DNA of 64,000 bases from JBLIRR01 sp049472395 (lineage in GTDB: Bacteria > SZUA-182 > DTGQ01 > JBLIRR01): contig JBLIRR010000009.1 of assembly GCA_049472395.1 (NCBI GenBank), forward strand, positions 135,787 through 199,786, read 5' to 3'. A model generated the notes under the pieces. That model ran no database searches, was not told the origin of the DNA, and saw nothing but the letters and a program-made list of their open reading frames with translations. The first letter of the stretch is position 1, and every line of letters starts with the position of its first letter. A program made the position numbers and the translations under genes. Shown piece by piece: positions 1 through 9,349 of the stretch.

Positions 1-3000
1 ATGTAATTTTGACAATAGAGGAGACATTGTAAGGGGATAATGGAATCCTATATTCAATCCATCCGTATCGGGTTTCCAATCCACACGTGTGGATTTTGTT
101 TCGGCATCTAATTGAAGATCAGGACTTAGTGTACACTCCTCACAGTTGAGGCCCGGACTGTCAACGGGATGACCGGTCTGGGTATGACTGAGAAAATAAC
201 TGAATATGTCAGAGTCTGAAGAGGGCAATGATTGAAACAGGGGATCTTCTGAAATATCATTTATACCGAAATGGCAATCCTTGTAATTATATTTTCCATT
301 ATTCCACACATTATTGCAATTGTTGTCTATCCGTACGCCATTTTTTAGACGTCCCTCTGCTCCTTTGTAATTTATAATGCCTGCCCCCTGGTTGTTCGTA
401 ATTATATTATTTCTTACAATCACCTGATAATCACCCGGCCAGGGCCAGCCCAGAACTATCCCCCCGCCTCGCCTTCTGTCAGCCGCAAGGTTGTTATGAT
501 CTATGGTATTATAGGCGATTTTTATTTTCCCCTTATTAAAAGAAGTAACCCAAATCCCATTATACTCATTCTTGAAAATAAGATTATTCTTGATCGTTAT
601 TTCATAGTCTGAGAGGAGATCAATGGTTGATATGGGGCTTATGCGTATCCCGCTTTTGTTATTATAAATAAAATTATTTTCAATACAGGGCGATGCCGGC
701 TCTCTCATACCAATACCAATAAGATTATCATGTATACTATTATCATAAATGAGCGGGGAGGCATATCCCCTGCATCCGATCCCAAAAACCTTATTATTAA
801 ATATTTCATTATGATATATTCGCGCGCATGCACCTTTGCTTATACCTACTCCTGCGCCGTTATTATAAAAGAGATTTTCATATATACGGATGTGCTTGGT
901 TATTTCTCCTCTGCCATGGATTCCAAGCGCATTATATGAATTGTTAGTAAATCGGTTTCCATATATCGTCGGGGCTGAATCACAAATGCTCAGACCATGA
1001 ACCACATTCTCAAGATCCATGCCGCTTATGACAAAACCGGTCACCTTACCTGCATTTACTCCCACATACCCGATCTTTATAATATTGGTCGGCCCAACAA
1101 CCTCATTTCCACCGGTAATCACAGGCCAATTTATACCGATGAGATCAATATTTTTATTTATATAAATATTCTCTCTATAGGTCCCACTATTTACTATGAT
1201 TTGGTCCCCCCCTTCAGCCGCATCTATCGCACATTGAATGGTAGGATATTGCTCAGGCACATATCTTTTCTTATCCTGTGCTTTATGCATAGTACTGATT
1301 AATAGTGTATAGGGCAGACTATTTACTTTCCCATCATTGACTATAAGTTCTATGACATAAGAGCCCGGAACATCTACCTTAAGTGTGCAGATTGATTCTT
1401 TACTCTCTGAAAGCACGGCTTTGCTCGCCAAAGGGCGAAAGGACATACGCCATTGATAGCTCAAGGGATCATCATCATCGTCATTGCTTAAATCTCCATA
1501 TAATTCGATAACATCTCCAATCGCCGCATCTTCAATATTTTCACCTGCATAGGCCTCTGGCGGATGGTTATCCTCAGCATAAATTTTTACCTGACTTTCT
1601 TTGGCTTTTGCTCCCCAACGATCTGTCACTCTCAGGCCAATTACATAGTCTCCCGGTTGATCAAGCTTAAATGATATTTTTGGCGCATTTATATGAGGCA
1701 AGCTTGTCATGGTTCCGGGGGGAGCATTAAGTAAATGCCAAAGGTAATAAATAGCATCTCCATCCGGATCATAGCTTTTAGTGCCATCCAAGGAAATAAT
1801 ATCACCGACATATCCATGATGCTCCGATTGTGTAATAGCGAGTGGAGGGGAATTAGGCCCTTGTTTTTCAGAAAAAGAGAAAGGACCTCCATAAGCCCCG
1901 AGATCATTCCTTTCAGTGCCTAGGGATGGCGGAAAATTTACATCATTATATTTGGGAAGGGGATCACCCTTATCTATTGCCGGTGAACCCGGACGAATAT
2001 GATAGTTATAACTCTCCTTGGAGACAAAGAGAGGATCGGCGATGAGATGAGCTTTTTTTACATAACTTTCCTCATCCTCGTAACCGCTATGTTGGCTGCG
2101 GATGCAAGGAAGAAATCGAGGATTATTTAATAAATATAATCCGTTATGGAATAAAAGATTATGATCATACTCTCCTTTTGCAGCCAGGATTCCAGATTCT
2201 TTATTATACGCAATAATATTATTCTTGATGATTACCAGTACATTCGGATCATTCATTATGACGCCGTTCATGCTGTTTTCCACGATTGTATTATTAATAA
2301 TCTCAATCAACTCTTGCACACAATAAATCCCGCTCCCCTTATTTTTGAAGATAATATTATTTAAAACTGTGCCTTTTCCTCCGTGAGCATTAATCCCTGC
2401 TTTTTTATTACAATAGATACGATTGCCTTGTATATGAAATGTGCTCATCTTTTCATTCTTTTCCTCCAGACTACTCTCATAAGCTTTGCAGCTTATTCCC
2501 GCCATATCATTATCCCTGATTGTATTTCCTTTTATGACTGCGGAAGATCCGTCGACCAGGTGAATACCCGCCTTTTTGCTCTGAGAGATATCATTATTCA
2601 GCATCGTACAAGAACTCTTTGTACAAGAAATGGCGCTTGGCTCATTGTGACAAATTTTATTGTTTTGAATGAGCACATCACATAATGACTCACAATAAAT
2701 TCCGCTCCCGAACTCTTCCCCCGTTTCTTCGATTTTCTTTAATGTCCCATGGATTATAGTAAATCCGTCGATAGTAACACCAGGTGCCGCAGATATTACG
2801 GAACCTTCTTCTTTACTGCCATCAATAATCGTCTGATACGAGGAAATATTACGCTCAGAAAAATCCTTCTTCCATCCACCCACAAGAGAGATTTTCTCCT
2901 TCATCACCACATGTTCGAAATATGTTCCCTCACAGACCCTGATTATATCACCCTCTTGTGCATGCTGAATAGCTTTTTCTATGCTAGGAAAATCGAAGGA

Positions 3001-3180
3001 TACCCTAATAATTTTGGCTGTCGCATTCTGACAAAAAAAAATTATAAGCATCACAATAACTACTACGTATCTTACTTTTATTGAGAGTGCTCTCCTTAAT
3101 TGACAGGGAGTATGCTCTCTATGATATCTAATAATTCTTTCTTTATAACTTCTTATCACGCAAGATATCTGTTTTTTCAT
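1..3180 (-). CDS. Double beta-helix (NosD-type) surface protein with PKD-like domains, cut by the left edge
   Basis: The frame is open from an ATG at 3180 to the window edge, so the 3' end is missing (at least 1060 codons). A hydrophobic stretch at about residues 37-50 (ending in FFC) looks like an export signal. Residues about 55-430 are a right-handed parallel beta-helix with many short repeats of the N-N-x-I/G-I-x type, opened by a pectinesterase/NosD-like start (SIEKAIQHAQEGDIIRV). Two PKD-like immunoglobulin domains follow (about 440-530 and 537-620; DPDGD and NDDDDDPLSYQW motifs). A second beta-helix then begins with PTIQCAIDAAEGGDQIIV. Such proteins are usually secreted or cell-surface carbohydrate-binding or degrading proteins; no catalytic residues can be assigned. 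The ATG is preceded by GAAAAAGGG, a weak ribosome binding site. Function is not known. Confidence 0.85.
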   Translation of the reverse strand, partial: MKKQISCVIRSYKERIIRYHREHTPCQLRRALSIKVRYVVVIVMLIIFFCQNATAKIIRVSFDFPSIEKAIQHAQEGDIIRVCEGTYFEHVVMKEKISLVGGWKKDFSERNISSYQTIIDGSKEEGSVISAAPGVTIDGFTIIHGTLKKIEETGEEFGSGIYCESLCDVLIQNNKICHNEPSAISCTKSSCTMLNNDISQSKKAGIHLVDGSSAVIKGNTIRDNDMAGISCKAYESSLEEKNEKMSTFHIQGNRIYCNKKAGINAHGGKGTVLNNIIFKNKGSGIYCVQELIEIINNTIVENSMNGVIMNDPNVLVIIKNNIIAYNKESGILAAKGEYDHNLLFHNGLYLLNNPRFLPCIRSQHSGYEDEESYVKKAHLIADPLFVSKESYNYHIRPGSPAIDKGDPLPKYNDVNFPPSLGTERNDLGAYGGPFSFSEKQGPNSPPLAITQSEHHGYVGDIISLDGTKSYDPDGDAIYYLWHLLNAPPGTMTSLPHINAPKISFKLDQPGDYVIGLRVTDRWGAKAKESQVKIYAEDNHPPEAYAGENIEDAAIGDVIELYGDLSNDDDDDPLSYQWRMSFRPLASKAVLSESKESICTLKVDVPGSYVIELIVNDGKVNSLPYTLLISTMHKAQDKKRYVPEQYPTIQCAIDAAEGGDQIIVNSGTYRENIYINKNIDLIGINWPVITGGNEVVGPTNIIKIGYVGVNAGKVTGFVISGMDLENVVHGLSICDSAPTIYGNRFTNNSYNALGIHGRGEITKHIRIYENLFYNNGAGVGISKGACARIYHNEIFNNKVFGIGCRGYASPLIYDNSIHDNLIGIGMREPASPCIENNFIYNNKSGIRISPISTIDLLSDYEITIKNNLIFKNEYNGIWVTSFNKGKIKIAYNTIDHNNLAADRRRGGGIVLGWPWPGDYQVIVRNNIITNNQGAGIINYKGAEGRLKNGVRIDNNCNNVWNNGKYNYKDCHFGINDISEDPLFQSLPSSDSDIFSYFLSHTQTGHPVDSPGLNCEECTLSPDLQLDAETKSTRVDWKPDTDGLNIGFHYPLTMSPLLSKLH

Positions 3181-3421
3181 ACCCTTTTTCACTGAGTCTC
3201 AAAAGATCATAACACTTCTGTCTATCGCATGATATTCTTATACCATGTACTATGATATCTTTCAATAATATCCCTTCCATGCACATTCAATATGCATCTT
3301 TTGGCTTGTAACTGATCTTGGCGAAAAAGGGAATATTAACTCCACGGTAAGAGTATTCTTATAGCGTGTTTTCTCATAAAGATGCTTCAAGAAGCATTGG
3401 ACAAATATCTTCACATAAGTA

Positions 3422-3669
3422 CAGCAATTCTAATTATGGCCAATTGTTTTATTGGCAAGGGATTTCTGCTATTCGTTTCGCTCAACGCTCAACTTTTAAG
3501 AACCTCTAAGCTCGCTCCGCGAAATTGCAAAAACTCGCTCCGCTCAGACAGGTGCAATTTTTTATCGCTCCGCGTCGTTAAGAGGTTCTATAAAAGACCT
3601 CGCTACACCACTCAACAAATAGCAGAAATCCCTTATACTTTTGGGAGTGCGCCATAATGAGAATTGCTG
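3422..3669. mobile_element. MITE-like element, copy 1 (248 bp, 9-bp target duplication)
   Basis: The ends are imperfect terminal inverted repeats beginning CAGCAATTCT and ending AGAATTGCTG; similarity between the two ends extends about 50 bp inward to AAGGGATTTCTGCTATT. The element is flanked by a perfect direct repeat ACATAAGTA (3413-3421 and 3670-3678). Inside, AGAACCTCTAAGC near the middle pairs with an inverted partner ending AAGAGGTTCT, so the single strand could fold into one long hairpin. Near-identical copies lie at 13257-13504 and 15767-16013 and a short derivative at 30403-30468. No transposase is encoded; an open frame of about 73 codons inside is not conserved in copy 3. The flanking gene-free stretch 3181-3421 shows nothing else that I recognise. 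Confidence 0.9.
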
Positions 3670-3694
3670 ACATAAGTAAAACTATTTGTACATT

Positions 3695-5545
3695 CTAATT
3701 TATTTGAATATCCACCCTGTGCGCACTGAGGCTGACCGCATCGTCATCAAAGATTCCTATTGCTACAATAAATTTCACCGCAGGTTCATTGGCAAGCCGC
3801 TCCTGTAAATTTTCTACAAAACCCTCATAGGTGAGGAACAACTGGACAGTGCCACTTTGGTTAATCGAAAAAAGACCATTTCCTTCACCCCGCGATGTTA
3901 TGGAGGGCGGGGGAGAAAGATTTACCAAATCCTTCACAATCCCGCCTCGTGCGATGTGGTGAAAAAGGCCGATACCGGTCAGGTTGAGGTTGATAGTAAA
4001 GCTTTCTCCTGACTCCTCTATTGTAATTGCATCTGGGGAGCCTGTAAGGCCCCACCCCACTGTCATCAAAGCATCTATTGCTGTCAGATCGACGATAGTT
4101 TGTGCTTCAAAATCCGGTGGTGCATCCGTGGATGCTATGACAAAGCCGCGCACCTTTACAGGAGTATCAACTGTAAGAGATGAAATATCCAATGTGCCAG
4201 GATCTATCTCGAATTTGGTCGGATCTGCAGTATCGAAGGTGAAGGCGCTTACCCCTCGTCCGTCGATATAGTCTAAATTCACCACAAACCACGATGACGT
4301 CGCATCATCGACCACTGTTCCCCTGAGGGTCGTTATGAGCAGGTGAATATGACCCTCAGTTGTGGCATCTAATACCAACTGGGTCGCGGTATCATCCGTC
4401 AATTCGCCAAATATCATGACTCGCTGTCCGACTGAGATATCGCTGATATCATACTCGGTTGAAAGGGAGAGTTGGCGGCTCACCCGTGTATTTTCGCTTA
4501 TCTGAATAGTAACCTCATCATTAAATACGATGCTCCCTCCTGCACGGATAAGTGTAGCACCCTTTACCGTGAGCTCGGTGCTGCTTCGATTGACCACGTT
4601 CCCTGTGACCACATCAAGGGTGCCTCCTGGGACGCTTGTCCCGGCATATACTTCTTTTGCCATAAAACAGGCAGGACTCGGATTAATCGTGAGCTGTCCT
4701 TTTACAATAATTCCAGTGAGGGTGTCCACACTAGCAAGCTCTGCTAATCCCACACTTCCTGAAGACTTACTTTCATTAATATCAAAGACAGTCTCACTAT
4801 CAACAGTCACAGTCATAACCCCGAAATTTTCATCCCCTCCGGATAATAAATGAATAAAGGGCCTGATAATCACTTTAAATGTGTTATTACTCGTATCTAC
4901 TTGTTTAAGAGGACCACGCAAGCGGTGCGGCTTGCTTCCGTCGACATTTATCTCTGCCTGGAGCACGGGTTTCACAGTGAGTGTATAGGTACCGTCTCCA
5001 TTATTCTCAACACTATTGGATGCATTGAGGTCAAAATCGAGTGTAAGGTGGCTTGGAATGAGTGGTGCGATAAGCACGGAACCCATGCCTTGTAGATTTA
5101 CCGATATATCATAGGTAGTAATTGCACTGCCATCTGTATCCTGAATGCTGGTAACCTCTACGGCATTACCCGTATTGTCATAAACCTGGATATCGGCATT
5201 GCTATAATCCAGAGTCATGATAGCTTTCGTATAGATCCCTGATGGTATGGTCGCTGCTGTTAAAAACTCCGTCATCTCAGCATATTCCGCAAAATCAACC
5301 TCTGTGGCGAGAGCGAGAGTTTCCACAACCTCCCCGTTGGCTTTAGTTAATGTGAGAGAATCAACAGTGACCATATATCGTGCAAAATCACCCTCATTGT
5401 CTGTAAGACCAATGACAATATCGCCATACTCAGTCCCATCTTCAGTTTCCTCCATACATCCTGATATCCCCAACAAAGTGGACATGAGCATACACCCAAT
5501 TATACACATAAGTAATAAAGTTAATGTTTTTTTTCTTTGTATCAT
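3695..5545 (-). CDS. DUF4382-domain lipoprotein
   Basis: A 616-residue exported lipoprotein. The N-terminus has a basic start, a hydrophobic core and a lipobox LGISGC with the lipidated cysteine at residue 30. Residues about 40-190 match the DUF4382 pattern (GDIVIGLTDNEGDFARYMVT, VDFAEYAEMTEFL, IPSGIYTKAIMTLDY). The rest (about 200-610) is a series of beta-rich units with phrases such as VTGNVVNRSSTELTVKGATL and VKVRGFV, resembling the OB-like DUF5666 repeats often found with DUF4382. Family function is unknown; likely periplasmic or outer-membrane anchored. It stands alone on the minus strand with AAAGGAG upstream of the ATG. Copy 1 of the repeat element lies 26 bp beyond its stop. Confidence 0.8.
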   Translation of the reverse strand: MIQRKKTLTLLLMCIIGCMLMSTLLGISGCMEETEDGTEYGDIVIGLTDNEGDFARYMVTVDSLTLTKANGEVVETLALATEVDFAEYAEMTEFLTAATIPSGIYTKAIMTLDYSNADIQVYDNTGNAVEVTSIQDTDGSAITTYDISVNLQGMGSVLIAPLIPSHLTLDFDLNASNSVENNGDGTYTLTVKPVLQAEINVDGSKPHRLRGPLKQVDTSNNTFKVIIRPFIHLLSGGDENFGVMTVTVDSETVFDINESKSSGSVGLAELASVDTLTGIIVKGQLTINPSPACFMAKEVYAGTSVPGGTLDVVTGNVVNRSSTELTVKGATLIRAGGSIVFNDEVTIQISENTRVSRQLSLSTEYDISDISVGQRVMIFGELTDDTATQLVLDATTEGHIHLLITTLRGTVVDDATSSWFVVNLDYIDGRGVSAFTFDTADPTKFEIDPGTLDISSLTVDTPVKVRGFVIASTDAPPDFEAQTIVDLTAIDALMTVGWGLTGSPDAITIEESGESFTINLNLTGIGLFHHIARGGIVKDLVNLSPPPSITSRGEGNGLFSINQSGTVQLFLTYEGFVENLQERLANEPAVKFIVAIGIFDDDAVSLSAHRVDIQIN

Positions 5546-6050
5546 GGTATGGTCTCCTTTTTTTATAATAATAAATAATTAATCGGAATAAATAAAGAAA
5601 GACTTCGAAAAGGCATCTATTCAAATTTTGTTAGTGTTACAGTGCACGGCCTGCCCTTACAAACATTATATTATATATGCCCAATATTAATTGCTTTCCA
5701 AAGGAATGAATGATTTTGAGTGAAAGGGGAAGGCGTGAGGGCAGTAACAATTTTTGTCGGGTGGTATACAATTTTTGTTATGAAGGGGCTTGGCGTATGA
5801 GAGGTGATTTTTACTTTAAAAACCAAGATGATAAGGATAGTAACAGGAGGTTTTATGCAGAGAAAGGATGACATAATTTGTCTATCATAAATAACCTATT
5901 ACAAAGCTAAAAATAGTATAATACCTGCGTTGATATCCTGTAGATTTTATATTAAGATAATTTTTAACTTAATGGCATGGAGTTTGCTCTTATTTCCTCC
6001 ATATTGAATTATATAAATAGAAACATTTTTAAGAGGGGGTGGCAGAAAGA
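5546..6050. other. Gene-free AT-rich stretch between divergent genes
   Basis: About 500 bp separate the DUF4382 lipoprotein from the pilin-like gene. I see no convincing coding frame: the short frame at 5671-5874 on the minus strand has no ribosome binding site and unusual composition. It must carry the promoters of both neighbours, but I could not pick a convincing -35/-10 pair. Confidence 0.4.
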
Positions 6051-6521
6051 GTGAAAAGATTTATTAAATCAAAGAATAAAAAAGGCTTTACTTTAATTGA
6101 GCTCATGGTGACGATGGCAATCGTTGGTATCCTCTCGATGATTGCTATCCCTAAATATTTAAATTTAAAGACTCATGTAAAAATCACAGAAGCAAAAGCC
6201 AATATTGGTGCAATCCGAAGTTGTGAGGAACTTTATAATAACGAATTTGATATGTATGTAGCATGTGCTGCCAATCCTACAAGCAATGCGAGTATTCTCA
6301 ATAAACGAAAACAAAGCTGGAATTATAATCAAACTGATTTCACGATCTTAGGATTTTTTCCGCAAGGGGATGTCTATTACGGATATGGAGTTATTTGCAT
6401 CTCTCTCAGTGCTTATCGGGTTGAAGCATATGGAGATGTGGATGATGATGATGCCCTTGTGATCTACTCTTTAAATCAGGACGGCGGTGAGGTGAGGGCA
6501 TCAACGACAACTACCTATTAA
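6051..6521 (+). CDS. Type IV pilin / type II secretion pseudopilin-like protein
   Basis: The N-terminus is a class III prepilin signal: a short basic leader (MKRFIKSKNKK) followed by GFTLIELM and a hydrophobic helix to about residue 35. Prepilin peptidase would cut after Gly12 and Phe13 would be N-methylated; Glu17 is the conserved Glu+5. The mature part is about 145 residues, with two cysteines (SCEEL and VACAA) and an acidic DDDD loop near the C-terminus. GTG at 6051 is preferred to GTG at 6039 because AAGAGGGGG (6031-6039) then sits 11 bp upstream; at 6039 it would abut the start. No other pilus genes are nearby, so it may be a minor pilin or a substrate of a system encoded elsewhere. Confidence 0.85.
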   Translation: MKRFIKSKNKKGFTLIELMVTMAIVGILSMIAIPKYLNLKTHVKITEAKANIGAIRSCEELYNNEFDMYVACAANPTSNASILNKRKQSWNYNQTDFTILGFFPQGDVYYGYGVICISLSAYRVEAYGDVDDDDALVIYSLNQDGGEVRASTTTTY

Positions 6522-6561
6522 TCTATACACACAAAAAAATTTTCCCCAACCCCACAAAATA

Positions 6562-6601
6562 CCCCTTGTGCTCGATTTGAGTTTCTGTAAATTCGAAGGG
6601 G
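6562..6601 (+). terminator. Possible terminator after the pilin-like gene
   Basis: CCCCTT (6562-6567) can pair with AAGGGG (6596-6601), with a secondary inner pairing of CGA and TCG, followed by CTTTTCATTT. The stem is imperfect, so this is a weak call. It lies 40 bp beyond the pilin stop codon. Confidence 0.4.
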
Positions 6602-6667
6602 CTTTTCATTTGGTGTAAGGATTGCATATATGATATTGTAACAATTGCTGTCTGAAGAGCATTGGAT

Positions 6668-6700
6668 TTGACAAAAGCAGTATATTAGTGTATTATAATA
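6668..6700 (+). promoter_or_regulatory. Promoter and candidate operator of the ArsR-type gene
   Basis: TTGACA (6668-6673) and TATTAT (6691-6696) are separated by 17 bp and point at the downstream regulator gene. The 17-bp segment 6684-6700 (ATTAGTGTATTATAATA) overlaps the -10 element and recurs with one mismatch in the promoter of the sulfur operon at 13210-13226. Its right part TATTATAATA is a perfect palindrome. This arrangement suggests autoregulation by the encoded repressor. Confidence 0.65.
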
Positions 6701-6753
6701 TTGTAATTATTCAATGAAATCATTTTCAGACCGATAAGAAAGTATCATCTCAT

Positions 6754-7080
6754 GTGAAAAGTAGTACTGATAAAGAGATAAATAAGGACATGAAAAAAAA
6801 AGACGTAGAATATGAGCAGCTTGGCCGATGCCTTAAGGGATTAGCCCATGACCTTCGTTTGAAGATTATTTATTTTTTAGCAGACGGAGAAAAGACAGTC
6901 TCTGAAATCGAGCAATATACGGGCAGATCTCAGTCAAATATTTCACAGCACCTCATCCTGATGCGTGATAAAAATATTCTCATCTCCAGAAAGGATGCCA
7001 ACCAAATATATTATTCACTAAAAGATGCGAGGATACTGTCGATTATTAGGCAACTTTGCGAAATCCTTGCGAACAAATAA
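6754..7080 (+). CDS. ArsR/SmtB-family winged-helix repressor, probably controlling the sulfur operon
   Basis: A 108-residue ArsR-type DNA-binding protein: recognition region VSEIEQYTGRSQSNISQHL (about 50-68), then the beta-wing (ISRKDANQIYYSL). The ADGEKTVSE phrase resembles the BigR/SqrR/YgaV branch, which senses persulfide with two cysteines. This protein has two cysteines, C26 in the first helix (LGRCLKGLAHD) and C102 in the last (RQLCEIL), but they are not at exactly the SqrR positions, so sulfur sensing is an inference. It is convergent with the sulfur operon, whose promoter carries the same 17-bp sequence as its own. Start: GTG at 6754; ATG at 6790 would shorten it by 12 residues without touching the domain. 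Confidence 0.8.
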   Translation: MKSSTDKEINKDMKKKDVEYEQLGRCLKGLAHDLRLKIIYFLADGEKTVSEIEQYTGRSQSNISQHLILMRDKNILISRKDANQIYYSLKDARILSIIRQLCEILANK

Positions 7081-7136
7081 AGCAATTGGATATATGGAAA
7101 ATTGCTGCTCTGCGTTTGAATATTCCCACGGAATCT

Positions 7137-7760
7137 CTAAATGAGCCCCTTTTTCTTGAGTTCTTTATACCATCGTGGATGATGAAGCCGAGCCCATTTG
7201 TGTGAAACTTTGCCATTGAAAAGCAGTTGTATGGAGCCGGGAGCGCCAATAGAGGAAAGGTACACATGGGCCACAAAAAAAAGCACTACAAGCAACATGG
7301 CACAATCGTGCGCCACATACATCCATCTGACCAGAGCGGGAGGCATGCTGTGTGCCTGCCACATTATTATACCGGAGATTGTAAAGACGATGCCGCTTAA
7401 TACCGTGAAATAGTAAAAAAGCTTCTGTCCTGCATTGAATTCACCCGCCTCCGGTACATTCTTAAAAAGGTGTCCTATATATCCACCCCCTCTTGTGATC
7501 CATGTAAAATCTCCTTCCTCCCATTTGCAAGGCTTCCAGAACATCCATGCCATAAATGGAAGGATGAACATAAAGGGGAATGCACATATGTGATGCACCT
7601 TTTTCGTCCAGATTGTCCCTTTCACAATTTCTCCCCAGAAGGGAAGAAATCGAGGGACAAAGAGGAGCAAACCTGTGATTAAGAGAATCATAAAAAATAG
7701 TAAATGAAACCAATGGATGATGATCTCATGTGTCTTCATTCTTAAAATGGGATTATCCAT
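7137..7760 (-). CDS. Cytochrome b subunit of a thiosulfate/polysulfide-reductase-like complex
   Basis: A 207-residue membrane protein with four predicted transmembrane helices, each with histidines near the ends (HEIIIHWFHLLF, HHICAFPF, HDCAMLLVVLFFVAH), as in the di-haem gamma subunits FdnI and PhsC. It would take electrons from quinol and pass them to the 4Fe-4S subunit encoded just upstream. The ATG at 7760 is chosen over a longer frame because AAGAGGAGGTG lies 8 bp before it, inside the end of the preceding gene, whose stop overlaps by 8 bp. It is the last gene of the operon. Confidence 0.85.
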   Translation of the reverse strand: MDNPILRMKTHEIIIHWFHLLFFMILLITGLLLFVPRFLPFWGEIVKGTIWTKKVHHICAFPFMFILPFMAWMFWKPCKWEEGDFTWITRGGGYIGHLFKNVPEAGEFNAGQKLFYYFTVLSGIVFTISGIIMWQAHSMPPALVRWMYVAHDCAMLLVVLFFVAHVYLSSIGAPGSIQLLFNGKVSHKWARLHHPRWYKELKKKGLI

Positions 7761-8490
7761 CGTTGTGCACCTCCTCTTTTTTCTCCTTCTTAGGCCCGAC
7801 AATAAGGTAATGAGCCATTGCAGCAAGTACTGCCCCTAAGATGCCGAAGGTTCCGAGGGGTTGTATGTATTTTTTCCAAAGAATAACGGAAAAGGGTACT
7901 TTCGGATCTTTATTGAGCGCATACATCTCAGGATCTTTTGCCAGGGCGTAAAATACATGGGTCCCCTTGAGAAATGATTCCCCATAGAGTGATTGAGAGG
8001 TTCCCTTTGAGGCGAGTATTTCTCTGCCCTTCTCTTGCAGTTCATCTATTTTACCATAGGTGAGTGCTCCTGTTATGCATGTTGCAACACATGCAGGCTC
8101 TTTGCCTTGAGATGTAAGGTGCTCACATAAGTTACATTTAAAGCTCTTCTCTATTTTTTTATTAAACTGGGGGATGTGAAAAGGGCAGTTCACGGGGCAG
8201 TATTGACACCCTATACATTTTGACTCATCAAGAAAAGTGATTCCATTCGGCAATTTGGATATGGCTCCCACAGGGCAGACCATCATGCATGCAGCCTCTG
8301 TGCAATGCATGCATGCCTCGCGTACAAAATTTTTTTCAACCTTAGGGAATATTCCCCTTTCCACAGGATTTACCTTCACGGCAAAATTTCCCTCCGGCCA
8401 ATTGAATTCGGCCTTGCATGCCATGGCGCATGCATTGCACCCTATACACCTTTCACAATCAAATAAAATCCCATACGTATCTTTGTTCAT
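7753..8490 (-). CDS. 4Fe-4S ferredoxin-type electron-transfer subunit (PhsB/FdnH-like)
   Basis: About 245 residues with four cysteine groups for four [4Fe-4S] clusters: CERCIGCNACAMACK, CMHCTEAACMMVCP, CIGCQYCPVNCP and CNLCEH...CVATC. A single hydrophobic helix near the C-terminus (about 205-227) should anchor it to the membrane, as in FdnH. It links the cytochrome b to the molybdoenzyme. ATG at 8490 is chosen because GGAGGAG ends 4-5 bp upstream and the preceding gene stops 2 bp before it. The order MoPT enzyme, chaperone, FGE-like, FeS subunit, cytochrome b implies one complex on the periplasmic side. Confidence 0.88.
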   Translation of the reverse strand: MNKDTYGILFDCERCIGCNACAMACKAEFNWPEGNFAVKVNPVERGIFPKVEKNFVREACMHCTEAACMMVCPVGAISKLPNGITFLDESKCIGCQYCPVNCPFHIPQFNKKIEKSFKCNLCEHLTSQGKEPACVATCITGALTYGKIDELQEKGREILASKGTSQSLYGESFLKGTHVFYALAKDPEMYALNKDPKVPFSVILWKKYIQPLGTFGILGAVLAAMAHYLIVGPKKEKKEEVHNDG

Positions 8491-8491
8491 A

Positions 8492-9349
8492 TCACTCCTC
8501 CACTGCAACGATCCGGAAACCTATAAATCCTGCACTGGTCTTCGGGTCTATGCCGAAACGGTTTGACACCTGAAGCATCTCTTTATGAAAAGCCCATGCA
8601 CCACCCCTTAAGGCCTTTAATTTGCCAGATGGAGGACCGGGAGGATCTTTTCCTGGGCTTTCCTGATAATAGGTGGAGCAATACCAGTCGTGACACCATT
8701 CCCACACATTGCCCGCCATGTCATAGAGACCAAATTTGTTGGGAGGATAAGTCTTTACAGGAGAACAATAGGCAAAGCCATCATCAATGTGAGGATCTGC
8801 CCATAGATCTTTTTCCTTATCACGTTCCTGTTTATCCCCAAAGTTACAGTGTGTGGCACCAGGCTCTTGCCCCCCCCAGGGATAAGGCTCATTCACCAGG
8901 CCTCCCCGTCCTGCATATTCCCATTCAGCTTCCGTGGGGAGGCGATAGGTCTTTTCCTCCTTTTCACTTAACCAATCGCAGAAATCCTTTGCATCTTCCC
9001 AGCTCACAAAGCAGATCGGATAGGTACCATTTGGGGAATATTTTTTCACATCCTCCCATCTATCCCAGTCAGTCTCACCCTCTTCGCAAAATTTTCCCCA
9101 TTGATCCACCGTGACCTCTGTCTCACTCATATGGAATTTCTTTAACTGAACTTTGTGCACTGGCGACTCATCCTCTCCTCCTTGAGTGAGGGATGAACCC
9201 ATGGAAAACACACCCTCCTGTATTTCCACCATCTGCATATTGAGAGTGTTTTGAAAGGCATATCCTGCTAAGGGAAGGAGCAATAAAAAAATCAGAAGGT
9301 GTACAGACAGATACCACTTCATACTACAATCTATTTTCACGCTCATCAT
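8492..9349 (-). CDS. Exported FGE/SUMF1-fold protein lacking the catalytic cysteines
   Basis: A 285-residue protein with an N-terminal signal or anchor (HLLIFLLLLPLAGYAF) and a formylglycine-generating-enzyme fold: FSMGSSLTQGGEDESPVHKV, RLPTEAEWEYAGRGG, GLYDMAGNVWEWCHDWY, LRGGAWAFHKE. Active FGEs carry a cysteine pair shortly after the GGS/GGA motif; here that stretch (AWAFHKEMLQVSNRFGID) has none, so sulfatase maturation is unlikely. It is more like the NirV-type SUMF1 proteins found beside respiratory reductases. Its start ATGA overlaps the stop of the TorD-like gene by 4 bp, so the two are translationally coupled. A role in assembly or as a periplasmic accessory subunit is inferred. Confidence 0.8.
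   Translation of the reverse strand: MMSVKIDCSMKWYLSVHLLIFLLLLPLAGYAFQNTLNMQMVEIQEGVFSMGSSLTQGGEDESPVHKVQLKKFHMSETEVTVDQWGKFCEEGETDWDRWEDVKKYSPNGTYPICFVSWEDAKDFCDWLSEKEEKTYRLPTEAEWEYAGRGGLVNEPYPWGGQEPGATHCNFGDKQERDKEKDLWADPHIDDGFAYCSPVKTYPPNKFGLYDMAGNVWEWCHDWYCSTYYQESPGKDPPGPPSGKLKALRGGAWAFHKEMLQVSNRFGIDPKTSAGFIGFRIVAVEE

Noticed and set aside
3439..3657. Open frame of about 73 codons inside the 248-bp element (also at 13269-13490)
   Set aside because: It is present in copies 1 and 2 but broken by a 1-bp deletion in copy 3, has no ribosome binding site and lies wholly within the hairpin-forming repeat, so it is a by-product of the element.
5671..5874. Short minus-strand frame between the DUF4382 and pilin genes
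   Set aside because: No ribosome binding site, unusual composition and no recognisable motif.
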